Source: Chloroflexota bacterium
GTDB taxonomy: Bacteria > Chloroflexota > UBA11872
Direction of reading: 5' to 3'
Assembly: GCA_028875175.1 (NCBI GenBank)
Contig: JAPPFO010000031.1
Coordinates: forward strand, 1 to 51,629
Length of the DNA: 51,629 nucleotides
A program made the translations under genes and the position numbers. Shown piece after piece: positions 34,001 through 41,976 of the stretch. Position 1 is the first letter of the stretch. Every line of letters starts with the position of its first letter. The notes under the pieces are model-generated. The model searched no databases, was not told where the DNA came from, and saw nothing but the letters and a program-made list of their open reading frames with translations.

Positions 34001-35638
34001 GCCGCACTGGTTGAGATTGAGATGCGGACCCACCACGATCACGGAGCGCCCGGAGTAGTCCACCCGCTTGCCCAAAAGGTTCTGGCGGAAGCGGCCCTGC
34101 TTGCCGCGCAGCAAGTCGCTGAGCGACTTGTAGGGATGGTTCGACGATCCCGTCACGGCGCGACCGCGCCGCCCATTGTCAATCAGCGCGTCAACGGCCT
34201 CCTGCAGCATGCGCTTCTCATTGCGCACGATGATCTCGGGCGCCCCGAGCTCAATCAGTCGCTTGAGCCGGTTGTTGCGGTTGATTACCCGGCGGTAGAG
34301 ATCGTTCAGGTCACTGGTGGCAAAGCGTCCACCGTCCAGCTGCACCATGGGTCGCAATTCCGGCGGCAACACCGGCAGCACGTTCAGGATCATCCATTCC
34401 GGACGGTTGCCCGAGCGGCGGAACGCCTCCACGACCTTCAGCCGCTTGGCGGCCTTCTTTTGCCGCTGCTTCGAGGTCGCGTTCAACTCCTCGCGCAACT
34501 CAGCCGCCAGTTCATCAAGATCTACGTCGGCAATCAGGTCAAGGATGGCTTCCGCGCCAATGCCGGCCTCGAACACGCTCGGGTGCCGCACCCGACCGGC
34601 CGCGTCCAGCACATCGCCGCAGGTGCGCGTGAGATCCTGGTGACGCGGCTCGGAAAGGAGCTGACGCAGCTCCAGCGCGCCGAGGTCCTTGCGACGCTGT
34701 TCATAGAACTCGCGCGCGTCCTGAATGTCGCGAACCCTGTCTTCTTCCAGGCGAGCCACCGCCTGTTCGCTCTCACGTCGCTCAGCGGCCTTCGTGGCGC
34801 CGAAGCGATCGCCAGCGCTTGATTTCTCAGCCTCAAAGCGGCCGGTCACTTCCGCAACGGCCGCTTCAACCTTCGCGTCAAGCTGCGCCAACGCGTCCTC
34901 GGGAGGCACGCGGCCCGCGGCGATAAAGGGTTCGGTTAGCCAGCTCAGCGTGGCGTCGTCCTCAAGCTTGCGCTGGCCAATGGCCGCCAGCAGGTTGCGG
35001 ACCGAAGCGGTTTCCTTATTGATGGAGTCGACACTGGCCTGGGCTTCAAGGTCCAGTCGCTTCAACTCATCCTCGAGCTGCGAGTCGAGTTGCGCTGTCT
35101 GGTCCTCCAGGCGCCGGTGCTCGTCCGCCAGGCGCATGGCCGCCGAGTCGTCAATCTCCTCGATGTAGTCGGTCAGATCCTGATCGACGCGACCCAGCGC
35201 CTCGTCACGGGCCTCTTCGTCAAGTTCGGTAACAATGAACGAGGCGAAGTAGACGATCTTCTCGAGATCGCGCGGCGTAATGTCCAGCACCTGGCCGATT
35301 CGACTTGGCGTGCCCTTGAGGAACCAGATGTGGGTAATCGGGGCCGCAAGCTCGATGTGCCCCATCCGTTCTCGCCGGACGCGCGAACGCGTAACTTCAA
35401 CGCCGCACTTGTCGCAGATGATGCCGCGGAAGCGCACGCGCTTGTACTTGCCGCAGGCGCACTCCCAGTCCTTGGTGGGGCCGAAGATGCGCTCGCAGAA
35501 CAGCCCGTCACGCTCAGGCTTCAGCGTGCGGTAATTGATCGTTTCCGGCTTTGCGACCTCGCCGTACGACCAGGATCGAACCTGATCCGGTGAGGCCAGG
35601 TGGATCCGAATCGCGCTGAACTTGTTGACTTCAAGCAT
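31001..35638 (-). CDS. rpoC: DNA-directed RNA polymerase subunit beta' with a large helical insertion
   Basis: Beta' carries the catalytic Mg-binding loop NADFDGD at residues 637-643. The N-terminal zinc ribbon is CxC...CxxC (C60, C62, C75, C78). The second zinc site lies in CANARGLCQMCYG. At 1545 aa it is longer than the E. coli protein (about 1407), and the active-site loop is shifted by about 179 residues. That shift is due to a charged, predicted helical insertion at residues about 145-325 rich in Glu, Arg, Ala and Leu. The conserved EWMILNVLPVLPPELRP and LLGKRVDYSGRSVI segments follow. The acidic C-terminal tail (after DLDIGAQAG) is also extra. It starts 14 nt after rpoB. Confidence 0.98.
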   Translation of the reverse strand: MLEVNKFSAIRIHLASPDQVRSWSYGEVAKPETINYRTLKPERDGLFCERIFGPTKDWECACGKYKRVRFRGIICDKCGVEVTRSRVRRERMGHIELAAPITHIWFLKGTPSRIGQVLDITPRDLEKIVYFASFIVTELDEEARDEALGRVDQDLTDYIEEIDDSAAMRLADEHRRLEDQTAQLDSQLEDELKRLDLEAQASVDSINKETASVRNLLAAIGQRKLEDDATLSWLTEPFIAAGRVPPEDALAQLDAKVEAAVAEVTGRFEAEKSSAGDRFGATKAAERRESEQAVARLEEDRVRDIQDAREFYEQRRKDLGALELRQLLSEPRHQDLTRTCGDVLDAAGRVRHPSVFEAGIGAEAILDLIADVDLDELAAELREELNATSKQRQKKAAKRLKVVEAFRRSGNRPEWMILNVLPVLPPELRPMVQLDGGRFATSDLNDLYRRVINRNNRLKRLIELGAPEIIVRNEKRMLQEAVDALIDNGRRGRAVTGSSNHPYKSLSDLLRGKQGRFRQNLLGKRVDYSGRSVIVVGPHLNLNQCGLPTKMALELFKPFVMRKLVDDGHASNIKSAKRMVEHPEPLVWNALEEVTRDHPVLLNRAPTLHRLGIQAFDIVLVRGSAIQIHPLVCTAFNADFDGDQMAVHVPLSRAAQDEARHIMKSTHNILSPADGTPIVSPTKDMVLGAYYLTQIKPDDRDEDDLQAFGNFTDAMLAYDHNAVNLQERIRLRVTPEDFPDEVAGQDGPAFITTSAGRIMLNQAIPRELRFVNEQLDKGGLRRVIEMVFFNTDMDVTGEVANQLKNLGMQWATRSGVTMGITDLEIPAVKRQVEQETDARVSAIRASFDDGLITDDERYRLTVKAWTDAMATVSSSVETSLDPMSPVFMMGNSGAAKGNFDQIRQISGMRGLMSNPAGRIIEMPVRANFREGMSAHEYFISTHGGRKGLADTALRTADSGYLTRRLVDVAQDVIVMGDDCGTLDGIPVEVGTLDEVLDSVGVRCFGRFPARPIVHPDTGEIIVPLGTLIDHDLVKLIDDAGVQSATIRSPMTCANARGLCQMCYGMDLARHGLVAEGAAVGIIAAQSMGEPATQLTMRTFHLGGIATVGADIVDKEQGLPRVQELFEARIPKGVAVMSDIDGTVEVIEEDEQRRVRVVSAHVHEYEYTLEPGMVPIVDDGADIARNGVLAVPTAEAEDLLARKAKSKTNTISKRALAKVAGIGVTAEADGVVEIHEGRIVVRAEEEDVSEYPVSLAAELRVHSGEFVREGDQLTEGPLNPHDILRLRGRAQLQQYIVSEVQRVYRMVGVAVNDKHIEIIIRQMLRHNTVDTPGDTSLLPGTLVDRSTLAQTNVQVAETGGQAADSHEVLLGVTKASLNNESFLAAASFQDTTRVLTEAVVEGKTDQLHGLKENVIIGKLIPAGTGWDRYHGPALEAPSQSDVLIDTEAMHMAEGVSLDDLRDPDNGADAAPDLDIGAQAGVAAGGAPPMDAAESDLLAGIETSPSGASDEFADFLRPSEELGIDESSAVRPDPAADGENVDDGESR

Positions 35639-35652
35639 TCGTTCGGGTCCTC

Positions 35653-38600
35653 CTACAGGCGGTATTCGCGACCCTGGATGTTGATGCCATCCAGGTCGGG
35701 CAGCTGGTCGTGCATGTGTTCGCCGGCCAGCGCGATTTCTTCCTCGGCGTCGTCCAGGATGTCCACGGAAACGCCAAGGCTCTGCAGTTCCTTCACGAGC
35801 ACCCGGAACGACTCCGGGATACCAGGTTCGAGAATTGATTCGCCTTTGACGATGGCTTCGTACGTCTTGACGCGCCCAAGAATGTCGTCGGACTTAACCG
35901 TCAGCATTTCTTGTAGCGTGTGGGCGGCGCCGTAGGCCTCCAGCGCCCAGACTTCCATCTCACCGAAACGCTGGCCGCCCATCTGCGCCTTGCCACCCAG
36001 GGGCTGCTGGGTGATGAGCGAGTACGGCCCGGTAGAGCGGGCGTGGATCTTGTCGTCCACCATGTGACCAAGCTTCATCATGTAGATGACGCCCACGGTG
36101 ACTTCCTGGTCGAAAGCCTCGCCGGTGCGGCCGTCGTACAAGACGGCTTTGCCGTTGGCCGGTAGCTCCGCTTCCTCAAGCGCCCTCGCAATGTCCGCTT
36201 CGTCGGCGCTATCGAATACGGGGCATACGGCGCGGAATCCAAGCTTCTCGGCCGCCCACCCTAGGTGCGTCTCCAGCGTCTGCCCCACGTTCATGCGGGA
36301 CGCGACGCCCAGCGGATTCAGGATGATGTCAACCGGCGTGCCGTCAGCGAGATACGGCATGTCCTCTTGGGGCAGGATCATCGAGATCACGCCCTTATTC
36401 CCGTGGCGGCCGGCCATCTTGTCGCCGACCATCAGCTTGCGCTTCGAGGCAACGCTGACCCGAATCATTTCGGTCACGCCCGCTTGGAGATCGTCGCCGT
36501 CCTCGGCTGAGAACCGGCGCACGTCGATCACACGACCGTATTCGCCCGCCGGAACGTGCTTTGAGGTGTCCTTCACTTCCCGCGCGTCGCGCCCGAAGAT
36601 GGCGCGCAGCAGCCGGTCTTCGCCCGAGAGTTCGGTTTCACCCTTGGGCGTGATCTTGCCGACGAGCACGTCGTCCGGCCCGACCTCCGCCCCGACATAC
36701 ACCACGCCGGTGTCGTCCAGGTTGCGAAGGGCTTCTTCGTTCTGATTCGGTATGTCGCGCGTAATCTCCTCGGCGCCAAGCTTCGTGTCCCGCGCCTCCA
36801 CCTCGTACTTCTCGATGTGGATCGAGGTAAACACGTCGTCCTTCAGCAGGCGCTCGCTGACGACAATGGCATCCTCGTAATTGCCACCTTCCCAGAACAT
36901 GAACGCCACCACGATGTTCTGCCCCAGGGCGATCATGCCGTCGGCGGTCGCCATGCTCTCCGCGATCGTTTGACCCGCCCTCACGGTGTCTCCGGCAGCC
37001 ACCACCGGACGCTGGCTGATGCAGGTTGCCGTGTTGGACCGGTCGAACTTGCGCAGGCGGTAAACCCGCGTGCTCTCGGCGTCGCCGTGATCGATCGTGA
37101 TTTCGCGCGAGGTCACGTGCGTCACCTCGCCGTCGGCCGCTGCCAGCACCATATGCCCGGAGTCCCTCGCGGTGGCCCCTTCCATTCCGGTGGCCACCAG
37201 CGGCGCCTCGGGCGTAATCAGCGGCACGGCCTGTCGCTGCATGTTGGCGCCCATCAGCGCGCGATTGGCGTCGTCGTGCTCCAGGAAGGGAATCATGGCC
37301 GTCGCCAGGCTTACGATCTGCTGCGGCGATGAATCCAGATACTCAACAGTAGCCGCGTCGGCCTCGAAGAAATGCGGTCCTCGGCGTACCGACACCCGAT
37401 CCATGACGATTTCATTGGCATCGTTGAGTCTGGTCTTGGCCTGCGCGATCGTGTGGCGCTCCTCCTCGTCGGCGGCCAGGTACTCGATTTCGTTGGTCAC
37501 AATCGGGCGAACGCGCACGTCAAGCTTGTCGGCGCCGTCGATCTGGCTTATGGCCTGCGCCAACGCTTCGTCGATCACGTCGCCGGCCTGTGCCAACGGC
37601 TCGTCGCCTTCCGCTGCCGCGACTGGCTCGACCAGCGTGCGCCCCGCCAGCATCGCGGCGTCTCCCGCCGGAATCTGCGTGACAACCCGTCGGTACGGCG
37701 TCTCGATGAATCCGTAGGAGTTGACCCGTGCCAGGGTTGCGAGAGTGTTGATCAGGCCGATGTTCGGCCCTTCGGGCGTCTCGATAGGACAGACCCGACC
37801 GTAGTGGCTGTAGTGCACGTCGCGTACGTCAAAGCCGGCGCGCTCGCGCGAGAGGCCGCCGGGCCCCATGGCGCTGAGCCGGCGCTTGTGCGCGAGCTCC
37901 GCCATCGGATTGGCCTGGTCCATGAACTGTGAGAGCTGGCTGCCGCCAAAGAACTCCTTAACCGCGGCGGTCACCGGCCGGGTGTTGATCAGCCCGGACG
38001 GCGTCGCCTCCGCGGCGTTCTGAATGCTCATGCGCTCCTTGATCACGCGCTCCATGCGCAGCAGCCCGACACGGAATTGGTCGGCCAGCAGCTCACCCAC
38101 TGCGCGCACGCGCCGATTCCCCAGGTGGTCAATGTGGTCGGGCACGCCCTGCGTGACGTTCAGGTGCACGATCTCGCGCACGATGGCGACGAGATCATTC
38201 GGCTCAAGCGTTCGCACGGTTTCTTCCGTTTGAAGCTCAAGGCGCTTGTTGAGCTTGTAGCGTCCGACGGGCCCCAGGTCGTAGCGGCGCTTCTCGAAGA
38301 ACGTCTGCTCGATCAGCGTGCGAGCGTTGTCAACCGTGGCCGGATCGCCGGGACGCAACCGGCCGTACAGGCGGATCAGCGCTTCTTCGGTGTTCACCAC
38401 TCCGTCGCGACGATCGTCTTCGATCGGCGCTTCGATAAACCGATGCTCCGGGTCGCTGTCGACGTCCGCAAACGCCTCAAGCAGTGCCGCGTCCTCACTC
38501 AGTTCGGGCTCGATCGCGCGCAGAAACGTGGTGACCGGTAGCTTGCGCTTGCGGTCGATCTTGACGTTCACCACGGACTGGTTGCTCGTCTCAAATTCCA

Positions 38601-39114
38601 ACCAGGCGCCGCGCTTGGGAATGAGCTTGGCCCCGAAGCGCCGACGGCCCGTCGCCGGATCGACCTCCGCGGAGAAGTAGACGCCCGGCGACCGCACGAG
38701 CTGGCTCACGACCACACGCTCGGCCCCGTTGTAGATGAATGTGCCTTGGCGCGTCATGAGCGGGAAGTCGCCCATGTACACGACCATTTCCTTGATTTCA
38801 CCCGTCTGCTTGTTGTGCAGGCGGGCCTTTACCCGAAGCGGAACCTGGTAGGTGCGATCTTGCTCGCGGCAGTCTTCCTCGGTGTACTTCGGCACGTCGA
38901 AGGCGTCGTCCGGCACTTCAAAATGCAGTTCCAGGTTTTTCCCCGTGAAGTCCTGGATGGGCGAAATTTCGGCGAACAGTTCGCGCAGGTACTCGTTCTT
39001 GAACCGTTCGAACGATTCGAGCTGGGTAGAGACCAGGTGCGGCATGTCCAGGATGCTCGAGACACGCCCGTAATGCCGCTCCTCAACGCCCGAAGTCGTG
39101 CCGTTTGAACTCAT
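35653..39114 (-). CDS. rpoB: DNA-directed RNA polymerase subunit beta
   Basis: Beta forms the catalytic cleft with beta'. From the ATG at 39114 it has 1153 aa (MSSNGTTSGVEERHYGRV). The rifampicin region reads LSQFMDQANPMAELAHKRRL, then SAMGPGGLSRERAGFDVRDV, with the Asp, His and Ser residues of sensitive enzymes. Near the end are MVGDKMAGRHGNKGVISMI and GEMEVWALEAYGAAHTLQEM. AAGGAG lies about 10 nt before the ATG. An in-frame extension to 39210 is Arg-rich and unlike RpoB. It is the first gene of the large cluster. rplJ and rplL are not upstream. Confidence 0.98.
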   Translation of the reverse strand: MSSNGTTSGVEERHYGRVSSILDMPHLVSTQLESFERFKNEYLRELFAEISPIQDFTGKNLELHFEVPDDAFDVPKYTEEDCREQDRTYQVPLRVKARLHNKQTGEIKEMVVYMGDFPLMTRQGTFIYNGAERVVVSQLVRSPGVYFSAEVDPATGRRRFGAKLIPKRGAWLEFETSNQSVVNVKIDRKRKLPVTTFLRAIEPELSEDAALLEAFADVDSDPEHRFIEAPIEDDRRDGVVNTEEALIRLYGRLRPGDPATVDNARTLIEQTFFEKRRYDLGPVGRYKLNKRLELQTEETVRTLEPNDLVAIVREIVHLNVTQGVPDHIDHLGNRRVRAVGELLADQFRVGLLRMERVIKERMSIQNAAEATPSGLINTRPVTAAVKEFFGGSQLSQFMDQANPMAELAHKRRLSAMGPGGLSRERAGFDVRDVHYSHYGRVCPIETPEGPNIGLINTLATLARVNSYGFIETPYRRVVTQIPAGDAAMLAGRTLVEPVAAAEGDEPLAQAGDVIDEALAQAISQIDGADKLDVRVRPIVTNEIEYLAADEEERHTIAQAKTRLNDANEIVMDRVSVRRGPHFFEADAATVEYLDSSPQQIVSLATAMIPFLEHDDANRALMGANMQRQAVPLITPEAPLVATGMEGATARDSGHMVLAAADGEVTHVTSREITIDHGDAESTRVYRLRKFDRSNTATCISQRPVVAAGDTVRAGQTIAESMATADGMIALGQNIVVAFMFWEGGNYEDAIVVSERLLKDDVFTSIHIEKYEVEARDTKLGAEEITRDIPNQNEEALRNLDDTGVVYVGAEVGPDDVLVGKITPKGETELSGEDRLLRAIFGRDAREVKDTSKHVPAGEYGRVIDVRRFSAEDGDDLQAGVTEMIRVSVASKRKLMVGDKMAGRHGNKGVISMILPQEDMPYLADGTPVDIILNPLGVASRMNVGQTLETHLGWAAEKLGFRAVCPVFDSADEADIARALEEAELPANGKAVLYDGRTGEAFDQEVTVGVIYMMKLGHMVDDKIHARSTGPYSLITQQPLGGKAQMGGQRFGEMEVWALEAYGAAHTLQEMLTVKSDDILGRVKTYEAIVKGESILEPGIPESFRVLVKELQSLGVSVDILDDAEEEIALAGEHMHDQLPDLDGINIQGREYRL

Positions 39115-39343
39115 GAATCGCCTGCTCCTTCGTGCTTCGACAAACGGTATTGAACACGCCCGGGCACGCCGCAGCCACGGCGCACGGACCGAGCGCCCGT
39201 GTGCAGCCAATCGTGGAGTGGGTAGGAATACGCAGCGCAGCGACGCACGGAGGCCGCGGTCGTCAGCGAGCCCTGCGACAAGTACTGCGTCAGCGCGTCA
39301 CATCCGTTTTCGAATAAGTACCTGGTGGTCGCAAGGCACAGAC

Positions 39344-39369
39344 ACCCAGCCCGCAAATGCCGGCTGGGT
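39344..39369 (-). other. Stem-loop in the rpoB leader
   Basis: ACCCAGCC and GGCTGGGT form a perfect 8-bp stem around a 10-nt loop. It lies about 230 nt upstream of the rpoB start and downstream of the candidate promoter, so it would be in the mRNA leader. No run of T follows on the minus strand, so it is not an obvious intrinsic terminator. A regulatory or mRNA-stability role is inference. Confidence 0.4.
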
Positions 39370-39429
39370 CGTGGCTCTTCAGTTGTCTCGCGGCCGAGCA
39401 GCTATTCGGACACCCCCACGTTGGATGCC

Positions 39430-39457
39430 ATCGTAACACACGGCCGCCGGCTGTCCA
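39430..39457 (-). promoter_or_regulatory. Candidate sigma-70-type promoter for the rpoB to rpsI gene cluster
   Basis: On the minus strand TGGACA (five of six matches to TTGACA) is followed after 16 nt by TACGAT (four of six), preceded by TGT, which would extend the -10. It is the best match I see in the 458-nt gap between the HIT gene and rpoB. Transcription would begin near 39423 and give a leader of about 310 nt. Confidence 0.4.
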
Positions 39458-39506
39458 GGCCAACGTCTGGCTGCCGCGCATCGTAAGGACGACCCGTTGA
39501 CCCGGA

Positions 39507-39522
39507 CGGGCCCTTCGGCCCG
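39507..39522 (-). terminator. Stem-loop after the HIT gene, possible weak terminator
   Basis: CGGGCC-GAAG-GGCCCG makes a perfect 6-bp GC stem about 50 nt past the HIT stop codon on the minus strand. There is no U-tract, so termination, if any, would need another factor. The surrounding sequence (39458-39572) shows no ORF with family similarity. Confidence 0.25.
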
Positions 39523-39572
39523 GATCTCATCCAGATCGTCCGGCCCGAGAGTCCGGGCGCTGATGAATGCTG

Positions 39573-39932
39573 CTATCCCAGCCGCCCGCGCAAGGCGCGT
39601 CCGCCCAACACGTGCACGTGCAGATGTGGCACCGTCTGGGCGCCGTCCCGCCCATGGTTGGTTGCCAGGCGATAACCCGATTCGGCCAGGTCTTCGGCTT
39701 GGGCAACCCTCACGGCCACCGACATCACGCGCCCCAGCAACGCCTCGTCGTCCCTCAACTGGTCAATGCTCGCCACGTGCCGCCGAGGCGCTACGAGCAG
39801 GTGCGCCGGCGCCTGCGGGTTGATATCTCGAAACGCAACCACCTGGTCGTCGCTATAGACGCGGTCGCTCGGAATGTCACCGCGCGTGATGGCGCAGAAA
39901 ACGCAGTCCTGTTCGCTGGCGCTGGCACTCAT
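39573..39932 (-). CDS. HIT family hydrolase
   Basis: This is a histidine triad protein of the HinT type (119 aa), which hydrolyses AMP-linked phosphoramidates such as adenylated lysine. The triad is PHLHVHVLGG near the C-terminus. The N-terminus CVFCAITRGDIPSDRVYSDD and AFRDINPQAPAHLLVAPRRH are standard. It overlaps prmA by 4 nt and is the last gene of the grpE-dnaJ-prmA-HIT set. Confidence 0.95.
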   Translation of the reverse strand: MSASASEQDCVFCAITRGDIPSDRVYSDDQVVAFRDINPQAPAHLLVAPRRHVASIDQLRDDEALLGRVMSVAVRVAQAEDLAESGYRLATNHGRDGAQTVPHLHVHVLGGRALRGRLG

Positions 39933-40873
39933 TGGTTACGACCTCCCATGCCGTCATTGGTTTCCATTTCGATTGAGGGCGGTAACACCCTGGTGAAGTC
40001 GAGCAGGCGCCACTCCTCGGCTGCCACCGCCCGTCGCAGGTTGAAGTCGAAGGACCGCGCGGCCGCAATCACGTCCTCGACGCGAGTGTCAATCACCCCG
40101 CTAAGCAGCAGCCGCCCGGCGGGCGCTAGCAGCCCGGCGTATTCCGACATCAACTTCACGTGCACTGATGCCACGATGTTTGCCACGACCAGCGCGGCGA
40201 GCTCCGGTGTCCGAAGACGTGAACTCGGAACGGTTAGGTCGATCCGATCGGACACGCCGTTTCGCCCGAAATTGGCGGCCGCCGCCGGGCCTGCTTCGGG
40301 ATCTCGGTCGAACGCGTACACACGCGACGCTCCAAGCTTGGCCGCGGCGATAGCCAGCACGCCCGATCCCGTCCCAACGTCGACCACGACGTCACCCGGA
40401 TCCACCGAACCTTCCAAGGCCGCCAGCGCAAGTTGGGTCGTTGGATGACGTCCGGTGCCGAAGGCCATCGCGGAGTCGAGAAATATCGGGATCCGATCTG
40501 CCTGATCGGGCGGCTGCTCCAGCCACGCCGGGACAATCACCAGCCGGCGGCCAACCGCGACCGGCGCATAGGACTCGCGCCAGCGCGTACGGTACTCGTC
40601 AGCGTCGACGAACGCCTCCGACGCCGTGCCAACCACCCCGTCGCCGGCAATGCGTAGCATTTCGAGCGCTCGTAGCAATCTTCGGCGCGCGGCCGCCTGC
40701 CCCTGGCCTGGAGCCAGGTACGCGTGGGCGGTCACAGGCCACGCCCCCTCCGCCGACGGTGGTCCCGTTTCCACGGCGAACGTTCTGCCGACGAGTCGCT
40801 GCAGCGTCATGGATACATCGTCCAGCGCCTCTGGTCGCAGAGGAATGCTGATCGCCGCCCACTGGCCGCTCAC
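39929..40873 (-). CDS. prmA: Ribosomal protein L11 methyltransferase
   Basis: PrmA is a SAM-dependent enzyme that trimethylates ribosomal protein uL11. It has 314 aa: a variable N-terminal substrate-recognition domain, the linker WRESYAPVAVGRRLVIVPAW, then LDSAMAFGTGRHPTTQLAL and SAM motif I VVDVGTGSGVLAIAAAKLGA. VVANIVAS stands where the NPPF-like motif usually is. It lies between dnaJ and the HIT gene with 4-nt overlaps at both ends. Its substrate, rplK, is not in the window. Confidence 0.93.
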   Translation of the reverse strand: MSGQWAAISIPLRPEALDDVSMTLQRLVGRTFAVETGPPSAEGAWPVTAHAYLAPGQGQAAARRRLLRALEMLRIAGDGVVGTASEAFVDADEYRTRWRESYAPVAVGRRLVIVPAWLEQPPDQADRIPIFLDSAMAFGTGRHPTTQLALAALEGSVDPGDVVVDVGTGSGVLAIAAAKLGASRVYAFDRDPEAGPAAAANFGRNGVSDRIDLTVPSSRLRTPELAALVVANIVASVHVKLMSEYAGLLAPAGRLLLSGVIDTRVEDVIAAARSFDFNLRRAVAAEEWRLLDFTRVLPPSIEMETNDGMGGRNQ

Positions 40874-41976
40874 CGAAAGGCGGCTCGGATCTTTTCGACG
40901 AAGCTGCGCCCGCCCGAATCGCTGCCGCCAGGCAAGGTGTCACGCAGGCGTTCAAGCAGGTCGCGTTGCTTCCGGTTCAGCTTGGTCGGGGTAGCCACGT
41001 GTACAAAAAGATAGTGGTCGCCTCGTCCTGACCCGCGCAGGCGCGGCGCGCCTTTGCCGCGTAGCCGAATCGGTGTTCCGGCCTGGATGCCGGCCGGAAT
41101 CTTGACGGAGTTGGGACCGTCGGCCGTCTCTACCTCCAGGTTGGCGCCCAGGGCCGCCTCGGCGACGTTGATCACGACGTTGCTCAGTATGTTGTCGCCG
41201 TCGCGCTCCAGCACGGGATGCGGCGTGACATCGATTCCGACATAGAGGTCGCCCGGCGAGCCCCCGCGCGGGCCGTGATTGCCCTCGCCGGTGAGTCGCA
41301 GTTCAGTGCCCGGCTGAAGTCCGGCCGGCACTCTGACCTTGCGCTCCACGGCGACGCGTTCCAGACCAATTCCCGTGCACGTTGGGCACTTGCTCTCGAC
41401 AACCTGCCCGGCGCCCCCGCAGGTGTCGCAGACCGTAACGTTGACGAACTGGCCGAAGATCGAACGCTGGGCACGCTGGACTTGGCCCGTACCTCGGCAA
41501 GGCGCGCAGCTCGTGGGCCTGGTTCCGGGCGCCGCGCCGTTTCCGTTACACGTGCCGCAGGGCTCAAGTCGCCGGTAACTAACGTCGATCTCAACCCCAA
41601 ACAGGCTCTCCAGGAAGTCCAGCTCGACCTCAACGCGCGCATCGGTTCCAGGCTGCGCTCCTCCGGGCCGTGGCCGTCGCGCGCCGCCAAAGAACGCGTC
41701 GAAGACATCACCGATCCCACCAAAGTCGTCAAACCCCGCACCGAAGGGCGCCCCCGGCCCGTCATGGCCGAATCGGTCGTAGTTCGCCCGTTTCTCCTTG
41801 TCGCGCAGTACCTCGTAGGCCTCGTTGATCTGCTGAAAACGAGCCGTGGCGTCGGATTCCCGGCTGACATCCGGATGATGCCGACGCGCCAGATCGCGAT
41901 AGGCCTTGCGAATCTCGTCTGGTCCGGCCGTGCGTTCGACGCCCAAGACGTCGTAGTAGTCGGGCTTCGTGCTCAC
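40870..41976 (-). CDS. dnaJ: Chaperone protein DnaJ
   Basis: This is a full-length type I J-protein co-chaperone of DnaK (368 aa). The J domain begins PDYYDVLGVERTAGPDEIRK and has the HPD motif in LARRHHPDVS. A G/F-rich stretch follows. Four CxxCxGxG-type repeats (CGTCNGNG, CAPCRGTG, CDTCGGAG, CPTCTGIG) form the zinc domain, and GDLYVGIDVTPHPVLERDG starts the C-terminal substrate-binding domains. It overlaps grpE and prmA by 4 nt each. DnaK is not adjacent. Confidence 0.97.
   Translation of the reverse strand: MSTKPDYYDVLGVERTAGPDEIRKAYRDLARRHHPDVSRESDATARFQQINEAYEVLRDKEKRANYDRFGHDGPGAPFGAGFDDFGGIGDVFDAFFGGARRPRPGGAQPGTDARVEVELDFLESLFGVEIDVSYRRLEPCGTCNGNGAAPGTRPTSCAPCRGTGQVQRAQRSIFGQFVNVTVCDTCGGAGQVVESKCPTCTGIGLERVAVERKVRVPAGLQPGTELRLTGEGNHGPRGGSPGDLYVGIDVTPHPVLERDGDNILSNVVINVAEAALGANLEVETADGPNSVKIPAGIQAGTPIRLRGKGAPRLRGSGRGDHYLFVHVATPTKLNRKQRDLLERLRDTLPGGSDSGGRSFVEKIRAAFR

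Noticed and set aside
31292..34822. Several plus-strand open frames (up to 325 codons) opposite rpoC
   Set aside because: The sense strand encodes an intact RpoC throughout. These are shadow frames.
39115..39210. N-terminal extension of RpoB by 32 residues
   Set aside because: The extra residues are Arg/Ala rich and unlike RpoB. The ATG at 39114 has AAGGAG upstream.
39344..39369. Hairpin in the rpoB leader read as an intrinsic terminator
   Set aside because: No run of T follows it on either strand.
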